Shown: positions 1 to 8,076 of the stretch, one piece after another | How the letters are laid out: each line of letters starts with the position of its first letter | How positions within the stretch are numbered: the first letter of the stretch is position 1 | Source: a virus | IMG/VR virus record: IMGVR_UViG_3300041411_000157 | Coordinates: 1 to 48,908 of that record | Length of the DNA stretch: 48,908 nucleotides | Reading direction: 5' to 3' (one strand) | Notes under the pieces: generated by a model | The model's database searches: none | Seen by the model: the letters and a program-made list of their open reading frames with translations, nothing else | What the model was told of the DNA's origin: nothing | Position numbers and translations under genes: made by a program

Positions 1-127
1 CCGCGTTTTTGACCACAACCCAGGAGGCAACACAATGCCTGTACTTATCACCACCGATAGCGGGCGCAGCGTTGATGTTGCTGATCCTGCGAACGCCCAA
101 GTGGTCGCCGACTCGTTCGACCGACTG
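1..127. repeat. Terminal direct repeat, left copy (circular overlap)
   Basis: Bases 1-127 are identical to 48782-48908. The protein reading frame is continuous across the join, so the molecule closes into a circle or is a permuted headful genome. A length of exactly 127 equals a common maximum assembler word size, so this is more likely an assembly overlap than a physical terminal repeat of the virion. Confidence 0.95.
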
Positions 128-628
128 TTGAAGCGTGCCACTGATGCGGAAACCAAGGCTGATAAGGCCCAGGCTGCCGCTGACTCTGCCGCCGAGAAAC
201 TTGGCGAGGCGGTCAAGGCTTCGAGCGACGAGGCAATCAAGGCTCGCGTTACTGCTATCACCAGCACCCAGGCACTAGCCCGCAAGGTCGCCGGCGACGC
301 ATTCACCTGCGACAGCCTCGACGCGATCGAGATCAAGCGTGCTGCGCTGGCCGTGGCCCTGCCGAAGCGTGACTGGTCGGACAAGTCCGCCGGCTACGTT
401 GAGGCCGCCTTCGACGCCGAGTCCGACAAGGATGAGGAAGAAGACGAGAACGACAAAGGCGACAAGAAGGACAAAAAGTCCACTGGTGACACCGCCGCAC
501 TCTTCGCTCAGTTCATGCAGCTGGCCAAGGATGGCGCGACCACCACCGCTACCACCGACGCCGCGCCGACCCCATACCAGGCGCACAAGAAAAGCCTGTC
601 GTCCGCCCACAAATCGAAAGGAGCCTAA
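35..628 (+). CDS. C-terminal part of DUF2213 head protease/scaffold; possible internal-start scaffold protein
   Basis: This is the 3' part of a gene that begins at 48255 and crosses the circle join in the same frame, giving about 384 residues in all. Residues encoded here are alanine-, lysine- and glutamate-rich with coiled-coil character (about 30-70 of this part) and a very acidic then lysine-rich stretch (about 125-150), as in scaffold proteins. The ATG at 35 has a strong ribosome binding site (CAGGAGG, 7 bases upstream), so an independent 197-residue scaffold may be made from inside the protease gene, as with lambda C/Nu3. It sits just before the capsid genes. Protease assignment is from family knowledge; no catalytic residues were mapped. 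Confidence 0.75.
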   Translation: MPVLITTDSGRSVDVADPANAQVVADSFDRLLKRATDAETKADKAQAAADSAAEKLGEAVKASSDEAIKARVTAITSTQALARKVAGDAFTCDSLDAIEIKRAALAVALPKRDWSDKSAGYVEAAFDAESDKDEEEDENDKGDKKDKKSTGDTAALFAQFMQLAKDGATTTATTDAAPTPYQAHKKSLSSAHKSKGA

Positions 629-630
629 CC

Positions 631-1125
631 ATGCCAGTTCAAGGTGGTAACGCAATCAACCACGGCGTCGCATATGCGGGCATGGTCGCTGACGGCGAAG
701 TGTCCAACGGCGTATCCAAGGTCAACAAAGGCACGGTGAACATCGCCTATGGCCTGGGTGTAGTGAGCGACGGTGACGACGGCGCCAAGCTGCCCGTCGC
801 ATCCTCAACCGCCGCCCAGTTCATCGGCGTCGTGAAGCGCGAGCTGAACCGGGCCTACACCTCTACCGACGTATTCGGCGCTGTAGCCAAGCGTGACATG
901 ACCGTCGAGACCATGGCGCCTATCTGGGTTACCGCCCGCGTGGCAGTCGCCAAAGATGACCCGGTCTATCTGGTTGTCGGTGACGGCACCGGCACCAACC
1001 AGGGCCAATTCTCCAACGTGATCGGTGCTGCGGCTACCCTGGCCGTTCTGATCCCGGATGCCAAATGGGTCAGCTCTGCCGGCGCCGGCGCACTGGCAAA
1101 AATCTCTCTCAAGATCGGGGGCTAA
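631..1125 (+). CDS. Capsid cement/decoration-like protein
   Basis: A 164-residue protein preceded by AAGGAG. It resembles the DUF2190 / structural cement (gp24-like) group of small head proteins that sit on the capsid surface: short, rich in G, V and A, with a beta-type composition. Its position directly before the major capsid gene fits. It starts two bases after the stop of the scaffold gene, implying coupled translation. The family call is by general resemblance and position. Confidence 0.6.
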   Translation: MPVQGGNAINHGVAYAGMVADGEVSNGVSKVNKGTVNIAYGLGVVSDGDDGAKLPVASSTAAQFIGVVKRELNRAYTSTDVFGAVAKRDMTVETMAPIWVTARVAVAKDDPVYLVVGDGTGTNQGQFSNVIGAAATLAVLIPDAKWVSSAGAGALAKISLKIGG

Positions 1126-1130
1126 TCGAC

Positions 1131-2162
1131 ATGACTCAGCTTAAGAAAATCGTCGTGGCCATCGACGCAGCAATTGCGTACCAGATTGGCCGCGACGCTC
1201 ATCAAGTGACCTTCAACGACGGTCTGCCGACCCTCGACGATGGCCTGGCGTTCTACATCAGCCAGCTGGCGAGCCTGGAATCTCGTATCTACGAGGCCAA
1301 GTACGCCGCGATCAACTACATGGAGCTGATCCCGGTCGACACTTCTCTGCCTGAATGGGTGGATCAGTGGGACTACATCAGCTACGACGGCGTGACCATG
1401 GGCAAGTTCATCGGCGCCAGCGCTGACGACCTGCCCGATGTAACCCTGAACGCCAACAAGTCGACCGTGCCGATCGGCTACGCCGGCAACAAGTACAGCT
1501 ACAGCCTGGATGAGCTGCGCAAGTCGCAAGCGTTGCGCATTCCGCTGGACTCTACCAAGGGCCGACTGGCCTTTCGTGGTGCCCAGGAGCACACCCAGCG
1601 CGTTGCCTACTTTGGCGACGCCGCCAGGGGGATGACTGGCCTGTTCAATAACGCCAACCTGGCGCTTTCGAACTCAACGCTGAACTGGTACGACCCAGCG
1701 ACAACCGGCTTGCAGATTGCTGAAGACCTGAACAAGATTTTGGTGGACGGCTACATCAACTCTGCAACGGTCCACGTGTTCGGCATGCTCGTTCTCGATG
1801 CCCAGCGCTTCGCGCTGATTGCGTCGCGTCCGATGTCCAAGGAATTCCCTGAGAAGACCATTCTCAAGTACTTCCTGGAAAACAATCAGTACACCGCGCT
1901 GACCGGTCAGCAGCCAGTAGTGAAGAGCCGCCTGCAACTGTCGGCCGCTCAGCTTGCCGCTGCCGGCGTGTCCAATGGCAACAAGGACCGCATCGTCGCC
2001 TACGAGCTGAATGACGAGAACCTGGGCATGCAGGTGCCGATCCCGTGGCGCTCTTTGGCGCCGCAGATGCACAACCTCAAGGTCAACGTTCCCTGCGAGT
2101 ACAAGATCAGCGGCGTTGAATTCCGCTATCCGTTCTCCGGCGCGTACCGCGACCAGTTCTAA
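1131..2162 (+). CDS. Major capsid protein (DUF2184-like)
   Basis: A 343-residue protein that forms the icosahedral shell. The ATG at 1131 is chosen because upstream in-frame starts lie inside the preceding gene. Its size, its N-terminal helical region and its central and C-terminal segments (for example PIGYAGNKYSYSLDEL near residue 120 and PCEYKISGVEFRYP near the C-terminus) match the DUF2184 group of myovirus major capsid proteins. It lies downstream of scaffold and cement genes and upstream of neck genes, the standard order. A GC-rich stem-loop follows the stop codon. Confidence 0.85.
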   Translation: MTQLKKIVVAIDAAIAYQIGRDAHQVTFNDGLPTLDDGLAFYISQLASLESRIYEAKYAAINYMELIPVDTSLPEWVDQWDYISYDGVTMGKFIGASADDLPDVTLNANKSTVPIGYAGNKYSYSLDELRKSQALRIPLDSTKGRLAFRGAQEHTQRVAYFGDAARGMTGLFNNANLALSNSTLNWYDPATTGLQIAEDLNKILVDGYINSATVHVFGMLVLDAQRFALIASRPMSKEFPEKTILKYFLENNQYTALTGQQPVVKSRLQLSAAQLAAAGVSNGNKDRIVAYELNDENLGMQVPIPWRSLAPQMHNLKVNVPCEYKISGVEFRYPFSGAYRDQF

Positions 2163-2175
2163 CCAGCCGATCCAT

Positions 2176-2206
2176 GGCCGCCTCCGCTATGCCCGGGGCG
2201 GCGGCC
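2176..2206 (+). other. Stem-loop after the major capsid gene
   Basis: GGCCGCC (2176-2182) and GGCGGCC (2200-2206) are perfect inverted repeats with a 17-base loop. There is no T tract, so it is more likely an mRNA-stabilising or processing hairpin than a terminator. A second hairpin (GGGCGC, loop CTG, GCGCCC) lies at 2471-2485 after the next gene. Confidence 0.5.
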
Positions 2207-2231
2207 GAATGATTCCGGGCGAGGATTCGAC

Positions 2232-2465
2232 ATGTTCCTGAAGAACGAAGCTGCACGACTGATCACCATCAATCACCTGGTTGGCGAAACCGAGGCCAGC
2301 TACAAGATCCTGCCAGGCGAAAACCCAGCGGTCGAAGTACCGGATGAGGTCGCCAAAATCGATTTCGTGAAGGCCCTGCTACAAAACGGCGACCTGCGCC
2401 GTGTTGGCGCTGATGAGCTGCCGTCCGAGGAGGCAGAACAAGTACCCGCGAAATCCAAAAAGTAA
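2232..2465 (+). CDS. Small acidic protein between capsid and neck genes
   Basis: A 77-residue protein preceded by GAGG. It begins MFLKNEAARLITI and ends in an acidic then lysine-rich tail (PAKSKK). I do not recognise a family. Short proteins in this place, between major capsid protein and DUF4054, are common in related myophages. It could be a head-joining or head-surface protein; that is inference from position only. Confidence 0.65.
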   Translation: MFLKNEAARLITINHLVGETEASYKILPGENPAVEVPDEVAKIDFVKALLQNGDLRRVGADELPSEEAEQVPAKSKK

Positions 2466-2508
2466 CACCTGGGCGCCTGGCGCCCACTCATTCATAGCTG
2501 GAGAGCCC

Positions 2509-2928
2509 ATGATAATCACCCCTGAGATGATTGCGGCTTTCCGCAGCAATCCGTTGATGAAGGCATTCGTCGATCCAGTGAAGTGGCCGGACGAGTACAT
2601 CGTCGAGGCTTTGTGCGAGGCCGGAACCGAGACAGGCTCAAGCCGCTGGGGCGCCCTCGAGCTGACCTGCGACAACTTCAAGTGGCGTGGCATGCAGTAC
2701 TTCGCCGCGCACTGGCTGGCTACCAACTTTTCTACCCTCGGCTCAACGGCGCCACCCGGCTCTGATGCGCGCCTGAACGTTGCCCAGAAGTCGGTAGGTG
2801 ATGAATCGATCGCCTACCGTGTGCCGCAGATGATGGACGCCGGTACCGACTGGCTGACCTACACCAACTACGGCCAGCAGTTCTACCGACTCAAGAAGCG
2901 CGCCGGGATGGGTGCCAAGGCGGTTTAA
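2509..2928 (+). CDS. Neck/connector protein (DUF4054-like)
   Basis: A 139-residue protein with a GGAG site 5 bases before the ATG; longer in-frame starts overlap the preceding gene. The N-terminal start MIITPEMIAAFR, helical middle and C-terminal NYGQQFYRLKKR resemble DUF4054 head-completion/adaptor proteins, which bind the portal and prepare the head for the tail. The stop directly abuts the next ATG. Confidence 0.65.
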   Translation: MIITPEMIAAFRSNPLMKAFVDPVKWPDEYIVEALCEAGTETGSSRWGALELTCDNFKWRGMQYFAAHWLATNFSTLGSTAPPGSDARLNVAQKSVGDESIAYRVPQMMDAGTDWLTYTNYGQQFYRLKKRAGMGAKAV

Positions 2929-3528
2929 ATGATCACTCTCGACATCCAGGGCTTTCAGGAGCTGCAAGACGAGCTCATGAAGGAATTGAGCGCGCTGAAG
3001 TCCGACAAGGTGGTCACGATCGGCATTCATGAAGAGGCCGGTAACGTCGAGTCCGGCGACATCACCATGGCCGGGCTTGGCGCCACTCATGAGTTCGGCG
3101 CCGACATCAAGCATCCGGGCGGCACGTCGTATGGGTATGCCAGCAAGGCTGCGTCCGAGCGTGATGAGGTGCGCTTCTTGAAGAAGGGCGCGGGCTATAT
3201 GGAGTTGGGCGTCACCCAGGCGCACACCATCAACATACCGGCGCGGCCATGGCTTGAGCCAGGGGTTGCGAGCGCAACGCCTGAGGTTTTACTGACCATT
3301 CAGGACGGTATGGAGGCTGGGCAGTCGATGGATCAGATCCTTGAAGCCATAGGCGTAGTAGCCGCTGGGAAGGTGAAGGTCTACATGACCGAGCTCAAGA
3401 CGCCGCCCAACGCTGCCTCAACCATCCGCCAGAAGGGCAGCTCAAACCCACTGATTGATTCCGGCGCCATGCGCCAGTCGGTCACGCACAAGGTGTCTAT
3501 TGGCCCGGCCGAGGAGGGATTAGATTGA
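2929..3528 (+). CDS. Head-tail joining / tail completion protein
   Basis: A 199-residue protein with features of the HK97 gp10 / virion morphogenesis group: an early VVTIGIHEEAG strand, GATHEFGADI, then IPARPWLEPG (around residue 104) and a C-terminal NPLIDSGAMRQSVTHKV segment. These proteins sit at the head-tail interface. It begins immediately after the DUF4054-like gene and overlaps the next gene by 4 bases. Confidence 0.65.
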   Translation: MITLDIQGFQELQDELMKELSALKSDKVVTIGIHEEAGNVESGDITMAGLGATHEFGADIKHPGGTSYGYASKAASERDEVRFLKKGAGYMELGVTQAHTINIPARPWLEPGVASATPEVLLTIQDGMEAGQSMDQILEAIGVVAAGKVKVYMTELKTPPNAASTIRQKGSSNPLIDSGAMRQSVTHKVSIGPAEEGLD

Positions 3529-3896
3529 GCCTTTCAATGGAGGGTCACATTGATGACGTGTTCGTCAGCGTGGCCGCAAGTCGCACGGTGGACACTGGAG
3601 GTCAGTGGGTAGAGGGCATATGGATGCCCGGCGCGCCGGACACGAATCCCTACGTCGTAAACATCCAGGCCGCTACCGACAGGGAGGTCGATTTCATCCG
3701 TCAGGGCGGCGAGCGCATCACCGACTTGCGCCGGATCTACATCAATCAAGGTGAGATGCAGCTGATCGACCAGACCGGCACCTGGGAATTCCTAGGCCAG
3801 CAGTGGAAGGCCGTCAAGTGCGACAACAGGTACTGGCGGAACTACTGCAAGGTTCTCGTTATGCGGATTGATGATCAGTCGGGCGGCCCAGCATGA
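3525..3896 (+). CDS. Small neck/head-closure-like protein
   Basis: A 123-residue protein. The start is TTG at 3525, set 7 bases after a strong GAGGAGG site; the next ATG (3537) is too far from it. It overlaps the previous stop as TTGA, a coupled arrangement. The sequence is mixed alpha/beta with many W, Y and R residues late in the chain (WEFLGQQWKAV, RYWRNYCKV). The family is not firmly recognised; position suggests a head-closure or collar protein. Confidence 0.6.
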   Translation: MSLSMEGHIDDVFVSVAASRTVDTGGQWVEGIWMPGAPDTNPYVVNIQAATDREVDFIRQGGERITDLRRIYINQGEMQLIDQTGTWEFLGQQWKAVKCDNRYWRNYCKVLVMRIDDQSGGPA

Positions 3897-4438
3897 CCAA
3901 CGAAGAACTGTTTAAGAAGCTGCGCCCGATCGTGATGCTGGCGACCGGCGTACCTGAGTGCCTGCTGGCGGATCAAGACGGCCCCGGCAGCATGCCGTCA
4001 CCCAAGGGCGCGTACGCGACGATCACGCCACGGCAATACGTCGGCGAGCGTGGACAGGCGAACGTCATCTCACGCGACATCCCTGACAACAAAGTCGAGT
4101 TTGATGTTCGCGCGCAGATCATGTGCTCGGCCAGCATTAACTTCTACCGCGGCGAGGCCCTGATGTACGCCGAGCGGCTGAAGCAGGCCAACAAGCGGCC
4201 AGACATCAGCATCATGCTGTTCAAGGCCAAGATCGGCTGGAACAGCGCCGACGGGGTGAACAACCTCACCAGCCTGCAATCTGCCAACTTCGAGCAGCGT
4301 GCGCAGATCACCGTTCGCCTGATGTACGAGGCAATCAGCATCTCCGAAATCAACAACATCCTGAGCGTCGAAGTGGCGCTTGAGAACGAAAAAGCTCAGG
4401 TCCTCCAGACCTTCACCGTCGAAGTCGACCCCTCATAA
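3893..4438 (+). CDS. Neck terminator protein (LIC_12616/gp12-like)
   Basis: A 181-residue protein overlapping the previous gene by 4 bases (ATGA). It resembles the phage neck terminator group that caps the tail tube at the neck: N-terminal helix, a strand with YATITPRQYVGERGQ, then DVRAQIMCSASINFYRGEAL. It precedes the sheath gene, where tail terminators of this phage type are found. Confidence 0.65.
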   Translation: MTNEELFKKLRPIVMLATGVPECLLADQDGPGSMPSPKGAYATITPRQYVGERGQANVISRDIPDNKVEFDVRAQIMCSASINFYRGEALMYAERLKQANKRPDISIMLFKAKIGWNSADGVNNLTSLQSANFEQRAQITVRLMYEAISISEINNILSVEVALENEKAQVLQTFTVEVDPS

Positions 4439-4456
4439 TCCATTGGAGCTAGCACA

Positions 4457-5599
4457 GTGAGCTATCCAGCTACCAACATCATCCGGATTAATGCCCGGAT
4501 CAGCCCGGCCGGCCTGGGCAATGCGAACTTTGCAAGCGCCATGCTGTTCGCTCCTGAAACCGAACTGCCGGTTGGCTTTGCCATCGACACGTACCGGACG
4601 TATTTCACGCTGGTGGCTCTGTCGGAAGACTTCGCGGACACCACCGAGACCTACAAGGCGGCACAGCGCTGGCTTGGCGGCACTCCGGCCACCCGCGAGC
4701 TGAAGGTGTGGGGCGCCGCAACCGCAGACGCAACTCGGGCCGCAACCCTGAACAAAGCCCGGAACATGCTCTGGTGGTACTGGACCATGTGGACTGCACC
4801 TATCTTGGCGGTCAAGGCAGATGTGCTGGCGATCGCGCAATGGTGCGAAGACAACACCAGTATGTTCATCGACAACCAGACCGGCGCATCGGCGGCCGAG
4901 ATCCGCGACCCGGGTGACGTCGACGATATTGCCACTCAACTGACGACCGCCGGCTTCCGCCACGTCTACACCGCCGCGCACGCCACTGATGCGTATTCGG
5001 GTTCGGCACTGGCCAAGCACTTCGCCGCGGTGAACTACAGCGCCGACCGGTCGACCATCACTGGCGAGTTCAAGAAGTCGCCGGGTGTGCCAGCCGAATC
5101 GTTGAGCGGTACCGCCTACACCGCGATGCAGAGCGCCACGAAAAAGGCAACGTTCTACACCGTCGTGGACAACCAAGGCTCCATCGACTCCGGCCGCTGG
5201 TTGAATACCTTCACGCACAGCACATACGGCGAGTTCATCGACGATGTGATCAACCTCGACGCGTGTGTGAATTTTCTGACGACCTCACTCTACAACGCAG
5301 TAGCCAACCAGCCCACCAAACTGCAGCAGACCCCGGTCGGCCAAGCAGTATTGATCGGCGCCGCGCGGGCAACCATGCAGCAGTTCATCAGCAACGGCTA
5401 CCTGGGTCCGCGCAATTACCTCGACCCGGACGACGGCCTCGAAAAGTACACCGCTGGCTTCGAGATCCTGACCAAGCCCGAAGACATCCTCGACTTGTCG
5501 GAAGCTGACCGCAACGCCCGCAAGTCTGCGCCTCTGCGCATCCGCCTGTTCCGCGCCGGCGCCATCCACATTGTTGACGTTGATCTCGACGTTTATTGA
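4457..5599 (+). CDS. Contractile tail sheath protein (DUF3383)
   Basis: A 380-residue protein starting at GTG 4457 with GGAG upstream. It resembles the DUF3383 sheath family: an N-terminal strand MSYPATNIIRINARIS, a central alpha/beta region, and a C-terminal domain with RNYLDPDDGLEKYTAG and the closing strand GAIHIVDVDLDVY. The sheath surrounds the tube and contracts to drive it through the cell envelope. With the tube gene next to it, this identifies a myovirus-type tail. Confidence 0.88.
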   Translation: MSYPATNIIRINARISPAGLGNANFASAMLFAPETELPVGFAIDTYRTYFTLVALSEDFADTTETYKAAQRWLGGTPATRELKVWGAATADATRAATLNKARNMLWWYWTMWTAPILAVKADVLAIAQWCEDNTSMFIDNQTGASAAEIRDPGDVDDIATQLTTAGFRHVYTAAHATDAYSGSALAKHFAAVNYSADRSTITGEFKKSPGVPAESLSGTAYTAMQSATKKATFYTVVDNQGSIDSGRWLNTFTHSTYGEFIDDVINLDACVNFLTTSLYNAVANQPTKLQQTPVGQAVLIGAARATMQQFISNGYLGPRNYLDPDDGLEKYTAGFEILTKPEDILDLSEADRNARKSAPLRIRLFRAGAIHIVDVDLDVY

Positions 5600-5611
5600 T
5601 AGGTGATCTGA

Positions 5612-6019
5612 ATGAGCCTGAGTAATTTCTCGAACGACCTGACAGTCGTCACCATCAATGGCCGCCAGATCCAGGACTGGGGCGATACCGCCACCCCATT
5701 CACGGACGCGCCGATCGATGCACGGAGCCAGTTGCGCCGAGGGCAGGGCGGTAACGCTGTTCGCTTGGACCGCATCAACCCGGGCCGGGAGGTAAACATC
5801 TTCCTCAACCCTGGCTCAGCGGACTCTGCTTATGTGCAGGGCCTGTTCAACTCGAACGCCAATGTCACGCTGACCTACACCCAGATCGGCACCCTGGAGA
5901 CGGCGCTGGGCTCCGAAGGCGTGATTGTGAACGACGGCCAGCGCGGCCGGGCCGGTTCGACCATTACGGACGACCAGTTCACGATGCAGTTCAACATCTG
6001 GGAAGCGACAAGGGGCTGA
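5612..6019 (+). CDS. Tail tube protein (DUF3277)
   Basis: A 135-residue protein typical of the DUF3277 tube family: it opens with SLSNFSNDLTVVTINGRQI and has the compact beta-sandwich composition of tube proteins, ending in a QFNIWEATRG strand. It polymerises into the inner tube below the head. AGGTGA lies upstream of the ATG. It follows the sheath gene by 12 bases. Confidence 0.85.
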   Translation: MSLSNFSNDLTVVTINGRQIQDWGDTATPFTDAPIDARSQLRRGQGGNAVRLDRINPGREVNIFLNPGSADSAYVQGLFNSNANVTLTYTQIGTLETALGSEGVIVNDGQRGRAGSTITDDQFTMQFNIWEATRG

Positions 6020-6022
6020 TAG

Positions 6023-6424
6023 ATGAGCGTGAAACCATTCACCATCGGTGGCGTGCAGTACAACGCCGCCATGGCAAGCGCCATCGATCAAGATCGCCTG
6101 ATGTCCCTGCTGTCTGCCGCCGTGCTGGAGCGATTCGCCACGGCGGCCCAGGCAAGCCTGGAGGTCGACGACAAGGTCCTCTCCATGATGTTCATGTCGA
6201 TGCGCCAGGACGTTAAGTCGCAAGTGGCGCAGATGGTCATGGCCAAGGTAGTAGTCAATGGAACAGATCGCCCTGTCACTGTCGCCGACTTCGGCGGCCG
6301 GATGGTGCAGTACAACCAACTCCTGGCCGAGTTGCTGCGCTGGAACCTCTCCGATTTTTTCGACTGGCTGCCCGGCGCCGTAAAAGACGCTCGGCAGGAC
6401 GGACCGGAAGGCGCAGCGCAGTAA
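6023..6424 (+). CDS. Tail assembly chaperone, short (G-like) form
   Basis: A 133-residue mostly helical protein between tube and tape measure, the place of the lambda G/T-type tail chaperones that coat the tape measure during assembly. Codons 111-113 (GAT TTT TTC) contain a slippery heptamer, T TTT TTC. A -1 slip there enters an open frame that continues through the small downstream reading frame to 6588. So the gene probably makes two products: this 133-residue form and a fusion of about 188 residues. Confidence 0.75.
   Translation: MSVKPFTIGGVQYNAAMASAIDQDRLMSLLSAAVLERFATAAQASLEVDDKVLSMMFMSMRQDVKSQVAQMVMAKVVVNGTDRPVTVADFGGRMVQYNQLLAELLRWNLSDFFDWLPGAVKDARQDGPEGAAQ
6355..6361 (+). other. Probable programmed -1 ribosomal frameshift site
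   Basis: The heptamer T TTT TTC (6355-6361) is in register with the upstream chaperone frame (GAT TTT TTC). After a -1 slip the frame stays open from 6361 to 6585, adding 75 residues after 113. The downstream frame has no good ribosome binding site of its own, which supports expression by frameshifting. Confidence 0.75.
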
Positions 6425-6435
6425 ATTGGTTCCTG

Positions 6436-6588
6436 ATGCGCCCATGCGTCGGCATCACCGGCGTCTGTCCGCCGCTGTGCACATGGGTACAACTGGCTGA
6501 TGGTTCCCTGTCCATCGCAGATGTGGAGCGATTCAACCAGGCCATGGACGAGATGTGGGATCAATACGAGGCTGCGAAGAATGGCTAG
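6436..6588 (+). CDS. Tail assembly chaperone C-terminal extension (T-like)
   Basis: A 50-codon frame, MRPCVGITGVCPPLC onward, ending AAKNG. It resembles the small DUF6889-type proteins found between tail chaperone and tape measure in myophages. Its ATG lacks a usable ribosome binding site. The -1 frame is open without interruption from the slippery site at 6355, so it is most likely translated only as the C-terminal part of a frameshift fusion. It overlaps the tape measure start at 6581. Confidence 0.65.
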   Translation: MRPCVGITGVCPPLCTWVQLADGSLSIADVERFNQAMDEMWDQYEAAKNG

Positions 6589-8074
6589 CAAAGTTCTGAA
6601 GTCGTTCCTGATCGGCATCGGCTATGACACCAAGACCCTGGAAGCGGGCGACAAGAAGATCAACGCCAGCCTGAACGGCATTAAGTCGAGTGCTCTTGGC
6701 ATCTCGGCGGCATTAGTCGGGGCCTTCGGTGCCGGCGCCAGTGCAATCGTGGGCGTCGCCGATCGCGTAGACAAGCTGGCCATGTCCACGCAGAACCTGC
6801 GCACGTCACAGGCTGCTGTGTACAACTACGGGAACGCGATAAAGCTGATGGGGGGTGACGCCGCCGATGCGGTCGATACCCTGCAGCGCTTCGAAGAGAT
6901 CCAGAACAACCTACGCCTTAAGGGGGATGCCGGCCCGATCGGCGACCTCGCAACCGCTGGCATTGATGTGAGCTCGCTCTACGCCACGAAGACCGGCGAA
7001 GAGTTCATGCGAGCCCTTGCGGAGATGATCCCGCGGCTGGATGAAGGACAGCGGGCTCAGGTTCAAAGCTCTCTCGGCCTGTCTGACGGCGTGTTCCGCT
7101 CGCTGTCTGGCGGGGTTGAGAAGCTCGACGAGACCATGAAGCGTGCCAGCGGGCTCACGGGCAGCGTCGATCAGCTGACTGACAATGCAAGGAAGCTCGC
7201 AGAAAACTCCGCTGAGTTCAGCCTGATCCTCGAGGGCGTCAGCAACGAGCTCTCTGAGAAGTTCATAAAGAGCCTGGTAGGGGCTGGTAGCGCGCTGAAT
7301 AACTTCCTCAAGGACCATCGCGAGAGCATCAGCGGTGCAATCGACTACGCCTCGGATAACCCGGCCGCTACTGCGACCCTAGGTACGTCAGCAGTTGCGT
7401 CGGTTGTTGGTGCAACGCTTGCGAAGCTTGGCCTGACATCGATTGGCGGACTGATCAGCAAATCTGGCACTGCCGGCGTTGCCATCACGGGAGGCGCAAT
7501 AGGGTCAAACCTGATCAACAGGTCGCTGAATGAAACCGTACCTGGCTACGGGGACGCCTCCCGTGGATTCGACGAGCTGCTCAAGGATGTAACTGGACTG
7601 GATCGAATCCAAGGTCCGATGGAGCTCCTTTTCGGCGGTGATGGAAACTCAACCCAAAGCAACAGAGACATCAGGTACGAGAAGCCGCTGGAATACACAG
7701 GACAGGTAATCCGGTCACAGGAGGACGTCGACTATCTGGATCAGCGCGACGGTCCAGCCACCGACGTGCAGATAGGCACTGAGCAGCGAGAAGCTGTTCC
7801 TGTGCCGGTGCAGCGGCCAGTTGAGATCATTTATGGCGATAGGTCGGCAGCCGACATCATGCCGCCCGCCGAAACCACCAGTCGCGAAGATGAGCGGGCC
7901 GCCAATGCCGATGCAATCGCAGACGCGTTCAGCCGGACACCAATAAAGCTCGAAAACCAGCTGGGGTTGACCGTGCAGCTCGACGGCCAGGCGCTTGAAG
8001 CAAAAATAACGCAGGTCAATGAGCGGCAAAACTACGAAACCCTGGGTGACCTGAAGACCACGACGGAGCGATAA
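6581..8074 (+). CDS. Tape measure protein
   Basis: A 497-residue protein that sets tail length and is chaperoned by the two preceding products. The start ATG 6581 (MASKVLKSF) is chosen over upstream in-frame codons because those lie inside the chaperone. An N-terminal helical part is followed by glycine/alanine-rich hydrophobic stretches (about 40-65 and 265-320) and a charged C-terminal helix region. It is short for a tape measure, which predicts a short tail of roughly 70-80 nm if the usual 0.15 nm per residue holds. Confidence 0.8.
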   Translation: MASKVLKSFLIGIGYDTKTLEAGDKKINASLNGIKSSALGISAALVGAFGAGASAIVGVADRVDKLAMSTQNLRTSQAAVYNYGNAIKLMGGDAADAVDTLQRFEEIQNNLRLKGDAGPIGDLATAGIDVSSLYATKTGEEFMRALAEMIPRLDEGQRAQVQSSLGLSDGVFRSLSGGVEKLDETMKRASGLTGSVDQLTDNARKLAENSAEFSLILEGVSNELSEKFIKSLVGAGSALNNFLKDHRESISGAIDYASDNPAATATLGTSAVASVVGATLAKLGLTSIGGLISKSGTAGVAITGGAIGSNLINRSLNETVPGYGDASRGFDELLKDVTGLDRIQGPMELLFGGDGNSTQSNRDIRYEKPLEYTGQVIRSQEDVDYLDQRDGPATDVQIGTEQREAVPVPVQRPVEIIYGDRSAADIMPPAETTSREDERAANADAIADAFSRTPIKLENQLGLTVQLDGQALEAKITQVNERQNYETLGDLKTTTER

Positions 8075-8076
8075 CC

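Noticed and set aside
1-127. Physical direct terminal repeats of the virion
   Set aside because: The repeat length equals a usual assembler word size and cuts through the middle of a gene; circular overlap explains it better.
4433-5218. Long minus-strand open frame (261 codons) over the tail sheath gene
   Set aside because: It lies wholly antisense to a clear sheath gene, has no ribosome site, and its arginine-, glycine- and valine-rich composition is that of a GC-rich shadow frame.
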